DNA of 64,000 nucleotides from Cavia porcellus. Lineage: Eukaryota; Chordata; Mammalia; Rodentia; Caviidae. Made by a program: the position numbers and the translations under genes. Shown one piece after another: positions 20,696 through 31,859 of the stretch (position 1 is its first letter; every line of letters begins with the position of its first letter). The stretch lies in the NCBI RefSeq assembly GCF_034190915.1, contig NW_026947486.1, positions 98,798,123 to 98,862,122 of the forward strand. Reading direction: 5' to 3'. The notes under the pieces are model-generated. The model was not told where the DNA came from, searched no databases, and worked only from the letters and a program-made list of their open reading frames with translations.

Positions 20696-21060
20696 TGAAA
20701 CGGTTTTGGCCCAGACAGGACACTGTAGCCAGGAAAGCCACAACCGGAAGCAGGAAGCCCTATCTCCCCTGCCCCTAGGAAGTTGCCTGTGACGTCATTT
20801 CCTGCCCCTGGAAATTTACCTATGGCGCCAAACCTAGGACCAATGGGCTACCTGTGCATCCCTAATGCCCGCCTTAGGTTCCACCCCAAACCGAGGCTAT
20901 TTCCAGGCACCCATGCCACGTGTCCACTGGAGAGATCGCCGGACGCCAGTGGTGGGGGTGCTGGTCATCTCTCTCCATGTTCTCAGAATAAAGGCTGCTT
21001 TTTATTTTATACTTCTCATCTTTTGGAAATATTTTTCATCTTTTGGAAATAATCCTAGCA
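20696..21060 (+). repeat. ERV-B 5' LTR (365 bp)
   Basis: Starts TGAAACGGTTTTGGCCC and ends AATCCTAGCA. It carries CCAAT at 20840-20844 and AATAAA at 20987-20992. An 18-bp tandem motif (TCATCTTTTGGAAATA twice, about 21016-21051) lies at its end. Confidence 0.9.
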
Positions 21061-21062
21061 TT

Positions 21063-21080
21063 TGGTGCCGTGACTGGATC
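21063..21080 (+). promoter_or_regulatory. ERV-B primer binding site, tRNA-His type
   Basis: TGGTGCCGTGACTGGATC starts two bases after the LTR. It fits the complement of the tRNA-His 3' end apart from one missing base. Confidence 0.75.
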
Positions 21081-21573
21081 GGCAGGCGATTGAGTCCCGG
21101 GACACACCCAGTTGAGTTCCCTAGCGGATAACCAGATAACATCCTGGATTAATCCCGAGGTTTTTCCTCTCCCAAGACGTCCCTGTCACCAGCCACCTGC
21201 ACTCAGCATCGGCCAGATTGATTTAAGGTGAGCACTCCCCAGGGAACTTTTGGCACTGCACAGCCCCAGTTGACTGTTCTCCCTGTCTGAGTGGGTCTGT
21301 GCATTCTCACGTCCTTAGAACAGCCCAGGGCAGGGTTCTTTCTGGGCAAACCTGTGTCCACAAAATCTCTCACATTCTTTGGGTTTGGATAGCCCAAAGT
21401 AGAGGTTTTTGGGACCGCCCACACTGAAAGAATGCCTCACTTCCCTTAAAGCCTTGCGCTTTCACGGGCAAAACTGTTACTGACCCCACATGGGCTCCAC
21501 TCGTAAATCTCTCAGTGACGACTGGAATTTACGAGTTTTTTGACCTCCGTTTTTTTTCTTGCCTGAATCAGTC
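21081..21573 (+). other. ERV-B leader
   Basis: About 490 bp between primer site and gag ATG, with several CCC-rich and GGGTTTTTGGG-type segments. No long ORF. Confidence 0.6.
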
Positions 21574-22518
21574 ATGGAGAACATATTTTCTAACTCCCAA
21601 AAGACGCCTTTACAATGCCTTATTTCCAATTTACATACTCTAAAAATTAAAAGTACCATAAAAACTAAACAATTAACTTTTTACTGCCAGAAAGTCTGGC
21701 CAACCTACCCGCTTATTGGCAAGCGTTGGCCCAAACAAGGAACATGTGACCCCTGCATTCTCAGGAACTTGTATGATTTTTGTCAAGCTGGCAACAAGTT
21801 ATTAGAACTCCCTTATATTCAAGCCTTTCTTATTCTGAGAACACGCCCATCTCTCATTAAGTCTTGTGCTCCTGCTCAGATACTTTTAGTTAACTCTACT
21901 GCACCACAAACTTTTCCATCCCGCCCTCCGGTGCTTTCCTGGCCACTGCCTGCCTACAACCAAACTCATTCCCTGCCATTACCTCCCGCCGGATCACTCT
22001 CCCCTCCCCCTATGCCTGATTATCTCAGCAGCTCTAATCCCTCTCCATCACAGATACCTCCCAATGTGCGATCATGTCCCTCTCCGCCATCCAGGACCCA
22101 TAACTCTCCCAGCAGCTCTAATCCCTCTGTTAGCACTTCCTCACAGTCTCTGACTTCTCCTGGGAATTCTCTATCCCCTACAGCATTCTCACCGCCGGCC
22201 CACCATACTAGGTCTCCATCACTATGTCCTTCCAGCAGGCCGCGTGATTGTTCCAGCTTGTGCCGGGAACAGTCGCCATGTTGCAACCCTCTGCCACGTG
22301 GCATGGCGCCGCCATGTTCAAGAGGGTCACATAGTGACAGGGCGCTGCCATGTTTGGGGTCATGTGACAAGGCGCCGCCATGTTCCCAGGACCCTCACTG
22401 TCAACAGGCACCCCCATGTGGCTCCTCTTGTGAAGTGCAACAGCCGCCCTGTTGCAGTGCACATGATGCTTCATTGTTGCTGCCGACAGCAGTGCTCTCA
22501 CTGCAAGGCACACACTGA
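21574..22518 (+). pseudogene. ERV-B gag: matrix and Pro/Ser-rich linker (314 codons open)
   Basis: Gag forms the particle shell. The frame from the ATG at 21574 begins MENIFSNSQKTPLQCLI. Its matrix domain (about residues 1-105) contains TFYCQKVWPTYPL and ELPYIQAFLILR, the layout of HERV-H-like gamma gag. Next is a linker very rich in Pro and Ser (about residues 115-225), then a Cys/Pro-rich segment with repeated PPCS and LPCLGSC-type units, which covers the YY1-like motif cluster. It ends at TGA 22516-22518. Further stops in this frame up to 22581 separate it from CA. The long opening may be due to the stop-poor composition of the repeats. Confidence 0.75.
22275..22384 (-). promoter_or_regulatory. 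four YY1-like motifs at 36/36/30-bp spacing
   Basis: GCCATGTT, the reverse complement of the YY1-type AACATGGC, occurs at 22275, 22311, 22347 and 22377. Three have the extended form CGCYGCCATGTT. They lie within degenerate ~36-bp repeats inside gag. Factor binding is inferred from motif only. Confidence 0.5.
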
Positions 22519-22581
22519 GACGCCATCTGCCTGTATTTCCCAGGGTGACCAGCAGCAGCTCTGTAGGCCCTCTACAGATGA

Positions 22582-23451
22582 TTGCTCACACGTGCCTACT
22601 GGACGGATGGCTGCCCAATGGCCCTCTGCTCCAAATCTTCTCCTCAGGCTCTGCTACCGCTTCGGGAGCAAGCTGGCCCCAAGGAACTTGTTAGCATCCA
22701 TGTGCCTTTTTCCCTTTCTGATCTATCTCAGATTACCCTTAAATTAGGTAGCCTCTCTGTTGACCCACAGAATTATATTGGGCAGTTTAAATTTATTACT
22801 AATTGTTATGATTTACATTTGAAGGACGCTTATGTGATTCTAAATACCACTCTCAGCTCAGAAGAATGGAATCAGCTGCGGCAAGCAGCTCAAAAAAAAG
22901 CTGATCACAGACATAAGGTAAACACTGCTGATAATGACTCTGGGCCTATAGCTGTGCCAGAGGAGGTCAAACATACTAACTATAACAAACTTTTGAAACA
23001 GGTTCAGGAGGCTAATCAAAACCCAGCTGTGTTCCCAAATTGGCTCTCTAATCCTCGTGCCCTGCAAGCAGTTCCAGCTTCGCATGCTGTGTCGGGCCAC
23101 CTCCCAGGCCCTCCCCCATGCGCCGTCCCAGCCCCTCCCTCTCCTGTGCACTGTCATCACCGCCACTGCCACCTTATGTGTTTCCAGGGGCAGTCCCAGC
23201 CCGCCCCTGCATGCTTCGTCCCGGCACTTGCCCTACCCCATGCTGGGCGTGCTCTGCCGGCAGGCCGCGAAACAGCAGCTCAGTGGCTCCGCTCAGGCAT
23301 GCTTTTTTTTTTACAATTCGGCTCTGCTCAAGAGATGCTATTTTTTTTAGCACAATTCTCAAACCATTTAATCAAGGTTATTGGCCACCTGATAATTTTA
23401 CCAGCCTTTTTATCAATCAAAGCCTTCACCAATCTCCTGTTTAACAACTAA
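22582..23451 (+). pseudogene. ERV-B gag: capsid N-terminal domain, then aberrant sequence
   Basis: The open frame carries the CA start region LPLREQAGPKELVSIHVPFS, then LSDLSQITLKLGSLSVDPQN, NCYDLHLKDAYVIL and SSEEWNQLRQAAQKKADHRHK, a typical class I ERV capsid N-terminal domain (about 22650-22920). From about 23060 the sequence turns abruptly GC-rich and Pro/Ala/His-rich with no capsid similarity, so the C-terminal domain with the major homology region is absent. Two runs of T follow near 23300 and 23340. Not functional. Confidence 0.75.
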
Positions 23452-23865
23452 GGTTATAAATTCCTTTTTGCTGGGAACCACTAGCTCTATTTCAAGACAA
23501 GGGTTTTCTTCAAAGTTTTATTTTATTTGTCTTGGTTCATACTACTTGGTTCATACAAAATAACAACTTTAAAAAGTAAATGTGTTAAAACTTTGACAGT
23601 ATTAGATCAGTTTTGATAGATTTATTCATAAGATTGCTAAACCTTTACTGCAAAATGTTTCCATTAACGCCTTTTTGGGCACACAATTTTTTTTTGTTAA
23701 TTCTATGTGTCACCCTATAAAAAAGTGATGTGCCATCCAGATAAAGCCTGCTCTCTAATCTAAAATGCCAATATTAAACTCCTGCATACTTACTTAATTC
23801 TACTGTAGTCCAAATCCCAAACAAACAAACAAACAAACACCTTAGAGAGATCTTAATATTTTTTT
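23452..23865 (+). other. ERV-B non-coding block shared with ERV-A
   Basis: AT-rich, stop-rich sequence colinear with 6225-6560 of ERV-A (shared motifs AAGTAAATGTGTT, TTTGACAGTATTAGATC, CTGCAAAATGTTT, GTGCCATCCAGAT). It ends in a (CAAA)n run at about 23817-23840. Confidence 0.7.
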
Positions 23866-25534
23866 AAAAAATGTTTTTAACACTTGTGACACTTGGAGTT
23901 CTGAGGCAGGTAAACCTACACAAGGTGGAGCTGCCTGAGCCCCCATGGACATGCTCAAATGCAGCAGAAGACATTGGACAACAAAATGCCCCATCCTGGA
24001 GTTCTTTGAGACCTTACCTCAGGGCTGCTGGACTGTCCTGGCCACCAAGGCGTGGGTAAGCCATCCTAACTTCTAGCCCTCACAGGAAATGTCGAAATTG
24101 CCAGATTCGTCACCCACAGAAAATTGCTGCTGAAGACTGAGGGGGTTCAGGGCAACAACAGCCCCCTTTAAGGTGTCCATCTCAGAGTCCAAGTCGCACT
24201 AAAGTTTCAGGTAAGATATTCTCTATATTTGTGAACATAGAGGCCATATATACAGAGTTCTTCCTGAGTATTCAGGCTGCTATATTAAGTCCTCAATCTC
24301 TATGATGGGGTATTGATGGTCAACCTATCCCATTTACAAACAGGGCCTATTTCGTGCAGGTCCCAGTCCTAAATCTTAAAATGCATTTTATACAGGATGA
24401 CTTAGACACACTGAGGCCTCGGCAGCTTTCACCTGTTGTTGCTGGTGGACCTCTCCTCAGTGATATAAGACCACCCCCTTCCTTTCTTATTCACCAATTT
24501 CTCAGGTAACCCTAGTCAAGACTCACAGATACATTTTTGTCTTCTCACTTGGTTTATACTTTTTCAAGATACATAAAAGCCTTTCTCATACTTGCTAAAG
24601 TTCTGTTACAGCAAATCATTCCAAGGACTATAACCAGGTTACAGCAACCCACGCCTAAATCAAAGTTGCTGGACTGCCATCCTCATTTCACATCACTCAG
24701 GCTAAGAGGTGCCCTTCCAGCCCTAAATCTGATCATTCTGAGTGGTCATCTCATCTTTTGTCACCTACCCATCTCCGTCTCACAAAGGCCTCGCAGCCAC
24801 ACTTGACAGGCTAAGTCATGTTTTGTTACCCATTTTGGTTCCTAATTTCTTATATTCTATTAATGATCATTTTTACAGCAGGACTCTTGAGAGTCTTTCC
24901 TAAAGACTCCCACATCATGCATAAGATAATCTTCATAATGTTCTATATGGTAACAGTTGCAGTTCTTTTTACCCTCAGCTGTCTGGTTAAACGTGACATC
25001 CCTGAAAGCCTAAGCCCTTACCTTCCCTATACTGGTACAGCCACCGCCTTCCCTGCTCCTCCTATCTTTTCCAGTTCAACTCCTGGACTGGAGACAAGTT
25101 TTATACACCTACCCTCTTAACTTTTATGCTTTCAGATGGGGGAGTAATCACCTCTCATAACTCCACTCCTCTTAACCCCACGTTTAATTTTCAGAATTTT
25201 GCCTTACCATGGAAATGTTTCTACCTTAACACGGTCCTGATAGAATGATATGTCTAAATCAAAGGCACCTTTCCTTCTACCTCACCTGGGTCCTTAACTA
25301 TGACAGTGCCATGTCTCCTCATAACATCTTGTCTCTTTGTTTTTCCAGTCTGACATATGTGCATTCACCAGTGACATTGTCCTGGCTAAAACACCTGGCA
25401 TCAGAGTCTACCTGGGCATCAATCTTTATCCCATCGACTCCCCTAGGGTCCAGTACAGCACCCTCTGCCAGCAGGAAGTGGTTAAAGAGAGAAATCTTCA
25501 CCCCTTTTCATAATAATAATCATAAGATGGGATA
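23866..25534 (+). other. ERV-B 3' half, unrecognised, possible NC and env traces
   Basis: From 23871 a 62-codon frame and nearby GACTGTCCTGGCCACCAAGGC could be a decayed zinc-knuckle region. At 24818-25120 a 100-codon frame starts with long hydrophobic segments (LISYILLMIIFTAGLL, IIFIMFYMVTVAVLFTL) and a Pro-rich tail; it could be env-derived, but I cannot align it to a known subunit. No pol motif is visible. ACATAAGATGGGATA before the 3' LTR is a weak polypurine tract. Confidence 0.35.
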
Positions 25535-25899
25535 TGAAAGGGGTTTGGCCCAGACAGGACACTGTAGCCAGGAAAGCCACAACCAGAAGCAGGAAGCCCT
25601 ATCTCCCCTGCCCCTAGGAAGTTACCTGTGACGCCATCTTCCCTCCCTGGAAATTTACATATGGCACCAAATCTAGGACCAATGGGCTACCTGTGCATCC
25701 CTAATGCCCACCTTAGGTTCCACCCCAAACCAAGGCTATTTACAGGCCCCCATGCCAAGTTTCTGCCGGAGAGATTGCCGGACGCCAGCGGTGGGGGTGC
25801 AGGTCATCTCTCTCCATGTTCTCAGAATAAAGGCTGTTTTTTATTTTATACTTCTCATCTTTTGGAAATATTTTTCATCTCTTGGAAATAATCTTAGCA
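25535..25899 (+). repeat. ERV-B 3' LTR (365 bp)
   Basis: Starts TGAAAGGGGTTTGGCCC and ends AATCTTAGCA. Same length as the 5' copy with about 27 substitutions. AATAAA is at 25826-25831. Confidence 0.9.
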
Positions 25900-25904
25900 A
25901 TTTT
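25900..25904. repeat. ERV-B target-site duplication, right copy
   Basis: ATTTT directly after the 3' LTR, equal to 20691-20695. Confidence 0.7.
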
Positions 25905-26480
25905 GTGTCTCAGATATGAAATCTCTGTAAAAGATTAGCTGACAGTAATTTTTTTTATCAATATGTAGGCTATCTCTCTCCTTTTTTACATGGTATCCTG
26001 TGGTGATGGTATTCTGTTCTGAAGGTTTTTAAATTGAGGTGGCCCTACTTGTTGAGTATGCTTTTTTTATTCAGTTTTTGTAGTGCTAGAGATTAAAGCC
26101 ACAGCTTCACACTTGTTATGCAGGTGGTCTATGATGGTCCTACAGCTGGAGTCCCATTTGTTGATTCTTGATATTATTGCTGAACTATTGGGATTCAGGA
26201 AGTCTTGCCTGTGCCTATCACTTCAAATGTTTCCTCTGTGCTGTATTCTAGCTGTTACAAAGCTTCTATGCTTCTATCCAGGTCTTTGGTCCATTTTGTT
26301 TGATTTTAGCATGGAGGATATTTAGGTGTGTACTTCTGATTTTGTGAGTATCCAGTTTCCCCGATGTCATTGGTTGCACGTATTGTCTTTTCTGCAGATT
26401 ATTTTTGTGGATACTCTGCAGAATATTGGAGAAGGCAGACGAAAATATGGTGTTATGACATCTATAGCAAAGTTAAGCCT
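25905..26480 (-). pseudogene. old LINE-1 fragment, right part
   Basis: Continuation of the L1 at 20430-20690, with reversed ORF2-type sequence such as CATGGTATCCTGTGGTGATGG and TCTATCCAGGTCTTTGGTCC. A degenerate tRNA-derived SINE-like segment (about 26050-26145, reversed) seems to lie within it. Confidence 0.6.
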
Positions 26481-27800
26481 GTGTGAGATGCAAAATACGG
26501 ACACTGAAAAATACCAACTTGGGAAATGAGAAGAAGAAGGAAAGAAAGAAAGAAAAAGTGGATAGAAGATCTAGGAACCAGGAAAGAATTGATGGGAAAT
26601 ATAAAACCTAGAGAAAAACTGAAGAGATAGAACACGTCTCAGCGAAGGGAAAAGACAAATCTGCACTTTCTCCCTGGTCCCAGCTCCTGCTTTCTAGAAA
26701 GGAAACCTGAATCTATGGAGACAAAGTGAAAGCCAGGACTCCAGAGGGATTCAGAGTGAAATATCACTGTGGAATGGACCAGGGGATGGGGTGAGCTGCA
26801 ATAGCTGGTGAGTGACTCCAGCCCAAGTGTCCTCCATAGGGCCTGGAGAGAGCCCCTGCAGGGAGGAGCTGAATACCTGAGCCTGGGACTTGGAGGAGGG
26901 CAGAACAACATCAATTCAGGGCTTCCAGCATCATGTGCCCACAATAAATGTGGGAGACAGAGCCATGGGTACACTCATGGTCAGGGAGGCATGGTCAGTG
27001 GAAAGAGACCGGCTGAGAGGTCTGTTCTACAGGACATGGATCCCACACATATGGCCAGAGACTAGGCTCAGCCTGAATTGCTCTGCTTTGAAACTCACAG
27101 AATTGGCTCCTTATTGATCCTAGGGCCTGCAAGTGCTGGCATCTAGCAGAGATCTAGGGTGTGGCTTCCTTCTTAACATAGCAACCTGAGTAGGGAATAA
27201 TTCTAACCTGGACACTGCCATAAAATTATAGATCCCAGAAGAAAAACAGATAGTTGAACTCACAGAGGAATTTCTTTTTTTATTTGTATTTGTTTCGTGT
27301 GTGCCTTGTTTTTAGTTTAGTTTAGTTGAGGTTTGTTGTGCTTTTATTATTTTTTTGTATCTCTTTTCTTCTTCACCAGTCAACAGTTTATTGGGGCTCA
27401 TGAAATTTTTCCTTTGTCACTCCTTGCTATCTCTTTTTCTTACTTCTTTTGTTATTTTTCTTAACCGTTTCTTCTCACTTACAATTTTTCTGCCTTTAAA
27501 TTTGTCTCTTATTTATATTTTCTGCACAGTTTATTCATTTTCTTTTACCTTTTATTTCATGTCAGTTTTTTTCTCTTCCCATTACAAAATTGAATAAGCT
27601 TCATGGTCTGTGCTAACACCTTTTGAATGAAACCTGTAGAAGCAGAAAATCAGAGGATCAGGAGGTTTGCTTTGAGACCAAATGCAGAAAGCTGAGACTG
27701 TCTTAAGAGAATAGTGCATATTTACATTTAACATTGCCTTCTCTCCTTTGCATTTTCAGATATCTCCACCTGAATCCCAATGGATTATCCTCATTCTCTT
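26481..27800. other. no recognised gene; GC-richer island 26640-27200
   Basis: The middle part has two overlapping plus frames of 75-85 codons and one minus frame of 111 codons with no known protein similarity. It could be an L1 5'UTR of another family or decayed unique sequence. The rest is pyrimidine-rich on the plus strand. Confidence 0.35.
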
Positions 27801-27802
27801 TA

Positions 27803-27895
27803 GTTTTTTTGGTTTTTGGTGCCAGGAATCGAACTCAGTATATCAAGCTTGCCAGGTAGACACCTGTGCCATTGAGCTACATCCCTAGCTCCATT
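27803..27895 (-). mobile_element. tRNA-derived ID-type SINE, reversed
   Basis: Reversed landmarks: GGTGCCAGGAATCGAACTCAG (B box), GCTTGCCAGGTAGACACC and TTGAGCTACATCCCTAGC (A box), with a T-rich tail on the left. Confidence 0.75.
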
Positions 27896-28309
27896 CTCCA
27901 TTCTCAAGAGAAGTGACTTCACCTAAAATAAAAAAGCAGAAACCCCTTTGGCAGTGCCAGCTAAACGGCCCCTGGCTTCATCATTTACAAATGATAGCAA
28001 GTCCTGATAGGTACCCAGTGCAGGGCCCTGCCAGCCTCCATGTGAGGTTTCCCAGATGGCCAGGACACAAGGTGGCTTGGAAAATGCAAATGGCCTGGTA
28101 CAAGGCTGCCTCTGCTTTTCCAGTAGGATTCAAGGTATGGTTTCTAAGAAGCTGTCCAATAAACACCTAGTAAGAGACATTATGAAAAATTACATCTACT
28201 TACTTAGGGGTAAGACAGCTGTGTTAAGGGATGAGTTTATCCAACCACCTTAATGCTTTTCTCTAAAAAGTGAATTCAGGATTTGTGCGCCAAATGTCTT
28301 AAGCAGCTA
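27896..28309. other. no gene seen
   Basis: Short frames on both strands with no recognisable protein. Confidence 0.45.
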
Positions 28310-28425
28310 CTTTGTGCTGTTCCCGTCACAAAGATGATTGCATGTGATCCTCACAACATCTAACATTCCAGCTATAATTCCCACTTTGCTAATTAGGGAA
28401 GTGACACTAAAAGATGACAGGGAGA
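28310..28425 (-). mobile_element. MIR-type ancient SINE remnant
   Basis: GTGATCCTCACAACATCTAAC and CCCACTTTGCTAATTAGGGAAGTGACAC resemble the reversed MIR core. Such mammal-wide repeats indicate old, non-duplicated chromosomal background. Confidence 0.5.
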
Positions 28426-31255
28426 AGGATTTGTGGGCCACTTTTGTATTGAGGCATTGTGAGGAGAACTATTAGAATAAGGACCTGGAATTTATAATAT
28501 TATTTTATGATGGTCACCCATAGTTAACATAAGAAAATTCAAAAAATCTATCCACAACATTGAAGACACAGAATATTTAGCCAAGGGTCTAAATCCCACA
28601 GCAGTGTCTTACATGAGTCCAGATGAACACCCAGAGCCCATGATAATGCCTCCCATGTGTCCCACTGGAGTCCCATGAAAAGGACTCACACCAGTCTATT
28701 TTACGGATCTGTGCCTGGAAGGCCCAAATGTCAGCGGTGGAAGTTAGGAAGCCCAGGTCAATGAAGTGAAGGAGCTGTGCTTGGAGTTTGAGGGTTCTAC
28801 ACTGGAGCCGAGAATTCATGCTCATAATAAGCACCAGGGCCGTCCTGAAAAACACCACAGCCATCCTCAGTGACACGGAGTTCCCCAGCTCCTCTGATGA
28901 TAAACAATTGAAGACATGCCAAGAAGCCTGCATTATGAGTTGTCTTGGAGATTAAATGGCACATGTCTTCCTCTCTGGATCCAGGTAGCAATGTAGGGAC
29001 CAGAGCTAACCCAGGAGAACCAACAGCTCAAACAACAGCACATAGGAGATACCAATGCCTCAATGCCTCAGTGCCTTCCTTTCCTTCTCCAAGTCTCTAT
29101 TTATGCTGGCAACTTTCCTCAAGTGAAACATTTATGCTCAGTACCATGGTGATTTAAAATTCTGCTGGCCTTAAGTTGACCACCAGTTTTTAATGTATAA
29201 TAGGCACTGAATCGCAGATACTGGAGAATGAAAAACCGTAAGTGGACCCAGCTACAACTGCAAAGCAGAAAATTTGTCATGAGGTATGGAAGGGGAACAT
29301 TTTGAAGGCACAGTGGCTTAGCTGTTACTTTAGGAGAGGTCCCCAGGACTCCTCGCAAAAAGTGTCCTCCAGCTCTATTGCACAGACACGTTTCTCCACC
29401 AGCATTTTGTCCACAGCTTCCATTTTCCCCTTTTTTGTTTAGACAGAAATGGTTCCACTTTCATTCATATGTTATTAGCCATGGTAGTTCCAAAAAAAGC
29501 TCTTGAGAAGAACTGCAAGCAGCCCACAGTTCCTGCCAGTCCAGTTCGGTCCACTGCAGGTGTTTGCAAACATGGTAAAAGCCAGATGGAAATGTTGCTG
29601 CAAAGTTAGCATGACTCAGTGTTTTTGAGATCAGGACCCCGAAACAAGGTCAAAGGTGCGCAGCAGTGTCATTCTCACTCTTCAAACAATAGAAATAGTG
29701 ACTGGAATAAGGTGTCAGTGTCCTTGGTACTCACTGAAATGAGTGCCTGGGCCGAGCACAACTTTCTTTTTCCCCAGCTTCACTTCTGAAAATAGGTGGT
29801 GCAGCAGGCACTTGAGTGTGTCGTCTGCGCCAGGAAGGACAAGAGTGAGAGACAGCAGGAGATGGCGGTAGCCCTTATGAAATAAAGCAACAGGTAACGC
29901 TGTCTCTCTGAAGCCTGTTCCTTCATTCAGAACTGCAGTCAGCTCGGTAAATCAGTCCTCACAAGGGTAGTAATAAAGGCAACACAGCTATTAGCAGTGC
30001 AACACAGAGTCGAAGAGCAGAAATGGGAAAAACGAACAATGGCTAATATACAATGATATATGTGATTTGAAGACCTGCTCTTATTAGGGAAGCAAGATTC
30101 TAGGATGCTACAGGCCATGACCATACAATAAAAGCATCTTCATTTCAACATTAGATATTACTTGAGGTCTACGTAGTTTAGACTCTTGTAGCTTTTGTGA
30201 CAATTCAAAAAACGTGCATTCATGAAAGGACCAATGATAAAGATCAAGTAATATCCAAATTCTACCCATAAGTATTACTTTTCTAAGTATAATTGAGGGA
30301 TATTTAGAAAATATCATTATTCTATTAATGTGCGAGTCATTAAATAACTTCAATATGAAGTATTACACACCAGCCAAGGCAATATCAATAATTAACCAAC
30401 AACAAGGCTTAAAGCAAAACTTCTGCATAACTAGAAGTAATTTTCTTCAGTGAAAGTGTCAGGTTCCACTCAGGGATTAGCCTCTTTAGCGTTTTGCAAT
30501 TTACTTAAATGTATTAGTACAGCTTATGTATATAAATGACAGTCATCGTAGGGGTTTGTGCTGTAGATAATATATTTTGATTTGTCTTTTTTCCACTCTC
30601 ATTCTTCTTCAGTCACTTTCACCTCTCTCCCTCCTTATTTACACAGCTTTGTTTCCATTTTATCCTACTTTTCTCATTTTTTTCTATTTCTTTTCTTCTT
30701 TTTCCCCTCCTCCATTAGTTCCCCTTTCCTTTTGAACAATTTCTTCTTTTGTGCACATCTTCAAGTAATTTCTTTTTATTCATATTTCTCCTTGTATATT
30801 CATTGCAAATCACAGGATGGATGCATAGTACAAACAGGCAGGTCCTGCCTATTGCAGGGATACCTCAGTTTGCAAACTTAATTGTTTTCATAATTTTAGT
30901 TGCAGAATTTATTCCCTACGAAAATCTTGGAAAGAATTAAAGTTATTGATTTGCATACTTTGAAACATATTTGGGTTCCTGTAAACAAAGCAGGAATGCA
31001 AGCCAACTTGGGTTTATATATTTGATCTTTTAAAGTGTGACTTTTGAAAATGTTGATACTGTCCGCACACTGAGGCAAGCTCTTCGTTCTTCTCTGTGAT
31101 TTTTTTCACTGCACCTGGTGCAAGGTGGTGGTGCTTTTGGCAGTGAGATCGTAGCTCTCCTCTGCCAAGCCTCTCTACCATGACATTCCTGACTTGAAAA
31201 GAGCTGAGCTTGGAATGAATTACCTTAACTTTCTGTTGGGTGTTGCATTTCAGCA
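28426..31255. other. no gene seen; probably unique intergenic sequence
   Basis: Contains ORF-like stretches (28589-28933 minus; 28945-29157 and 29242-29442 plus; 30582-30881 plus, pyrimidine-rich) that do not resemble known proteins. No repeat landmarks that I can name. Confidence 0.45.
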
Positions 31256-31695
31256 AGAAGAAACTGCCTAGCTCAGTAAACCAGATTGGAAGTTATGCTT
31301 TGTGAGGGCTTCAAATACAAAACTCCTGGCCCCCCTAGACGTTAGGGCTTCTGTTGACAAATATGACTTTATTAGAATAAGTTTGTGATTATAGAACATG
31401 TAATTTTTCTGTCTGGAAGCTTTTAATGAACATTTTTTGTTCTGAGTATTTTGACATTTCAAATAAAATATTACGTAGAGATATTCTGCTCTTGGCTCAC
31501 CTCGTGGGGTTCCAAATGTTTGTAGTACCTGAACGTCTGTGTGGTTTTCTCGGTTTGTGCAATTCTTGATGTTATTTCACAGTAGGTCTTCTGTGCCATT
31601 ACCTCGTATTTTTACTCCTTCCTTGGATCTATAAAGATTATGTTATAGCTTTCATTGTTGATCCTCAGATCATATAAATTCTACATCTAGGTTTT
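31256..31695 (-). pseudogene. LINE-1 ORF1 fragment, minus strand
   Basis: The minus strand reads ARSFVFEALTKHNFQSGLL and, with frame breaks, upstream ORF1 residues. It matches the C-terminal part of L1 ORF1p. An ID-type SINE lies just to the right. Confidence 0.6.
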
Positions 31696-31709
31696 AAAAT
31701 TTCTTTCAC

Positions 31710-31807
31710 GGGGCTGGAGGTTTACCTCAGCGGCATAAGCGCCTGCCTTGCAAGCAGGCAGTCGTGAGTTCGATCCCCGGTACCGATAAAAAGGAAAAAG
31801 ACAAAAA
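31710..31807 (+). mobile_element. tRNA-derived ID-type SINE with perfect target duplication
   Basis: GGGGCTGGAGGTTTACCTCAGCGG (A box region), GCCTTGCAAGCAGG, GAGTTCGATCC (B box), then GGTACCGATAAAAAGG and an A-rich tail. It is flanked by AAAATTTCTTTCAC at 31696-31709 and 31808-31821. The perfect duplication and well-kept boxes indicate a young insertion. Confidence 0.93.
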
Positions 31808-31859
31808 AAAATTTCTTTCACTACCAAAACACATGAAAATATAGAAACTTAGGTAACAT

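Larger units (their letters stand above)
20696..25899 (+). mobile_element. ERV-B: older class I provirus with HERV-H-like gag, pol missing
   Basis: A 5.2-kb provirus with equal 365-bp LTRs and a 5-bp target duplication. The LTRs differ at about 27 positions (7%), so it is several times older than ERV-A. It has a His-type primer site, a leader, a gag with recognisable MA and CA N-terminal domain, a non-coding block shared with ERV-A, a weak NC-like trace and then about 1.6 kb of unrecognised sequence, perhaps env-derived. No RT, RNase H or integrase signature is visible. It interrupts a minus-strand L1. Confidence 0.85.

Noticed and set aside
22208..22513. Minus-strand ORF with repeated NMAAPCH units
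   Set aside because: Antisense shadow of the ~36-bp repeat in ERV-B gag; no independent support.
31710..31790. Possible tRNA-Ala gene
   Set aside because: A and B boxes are present, but the sequence continues into an A-rich tail and has a target duplication. It is an ID-type SINE.
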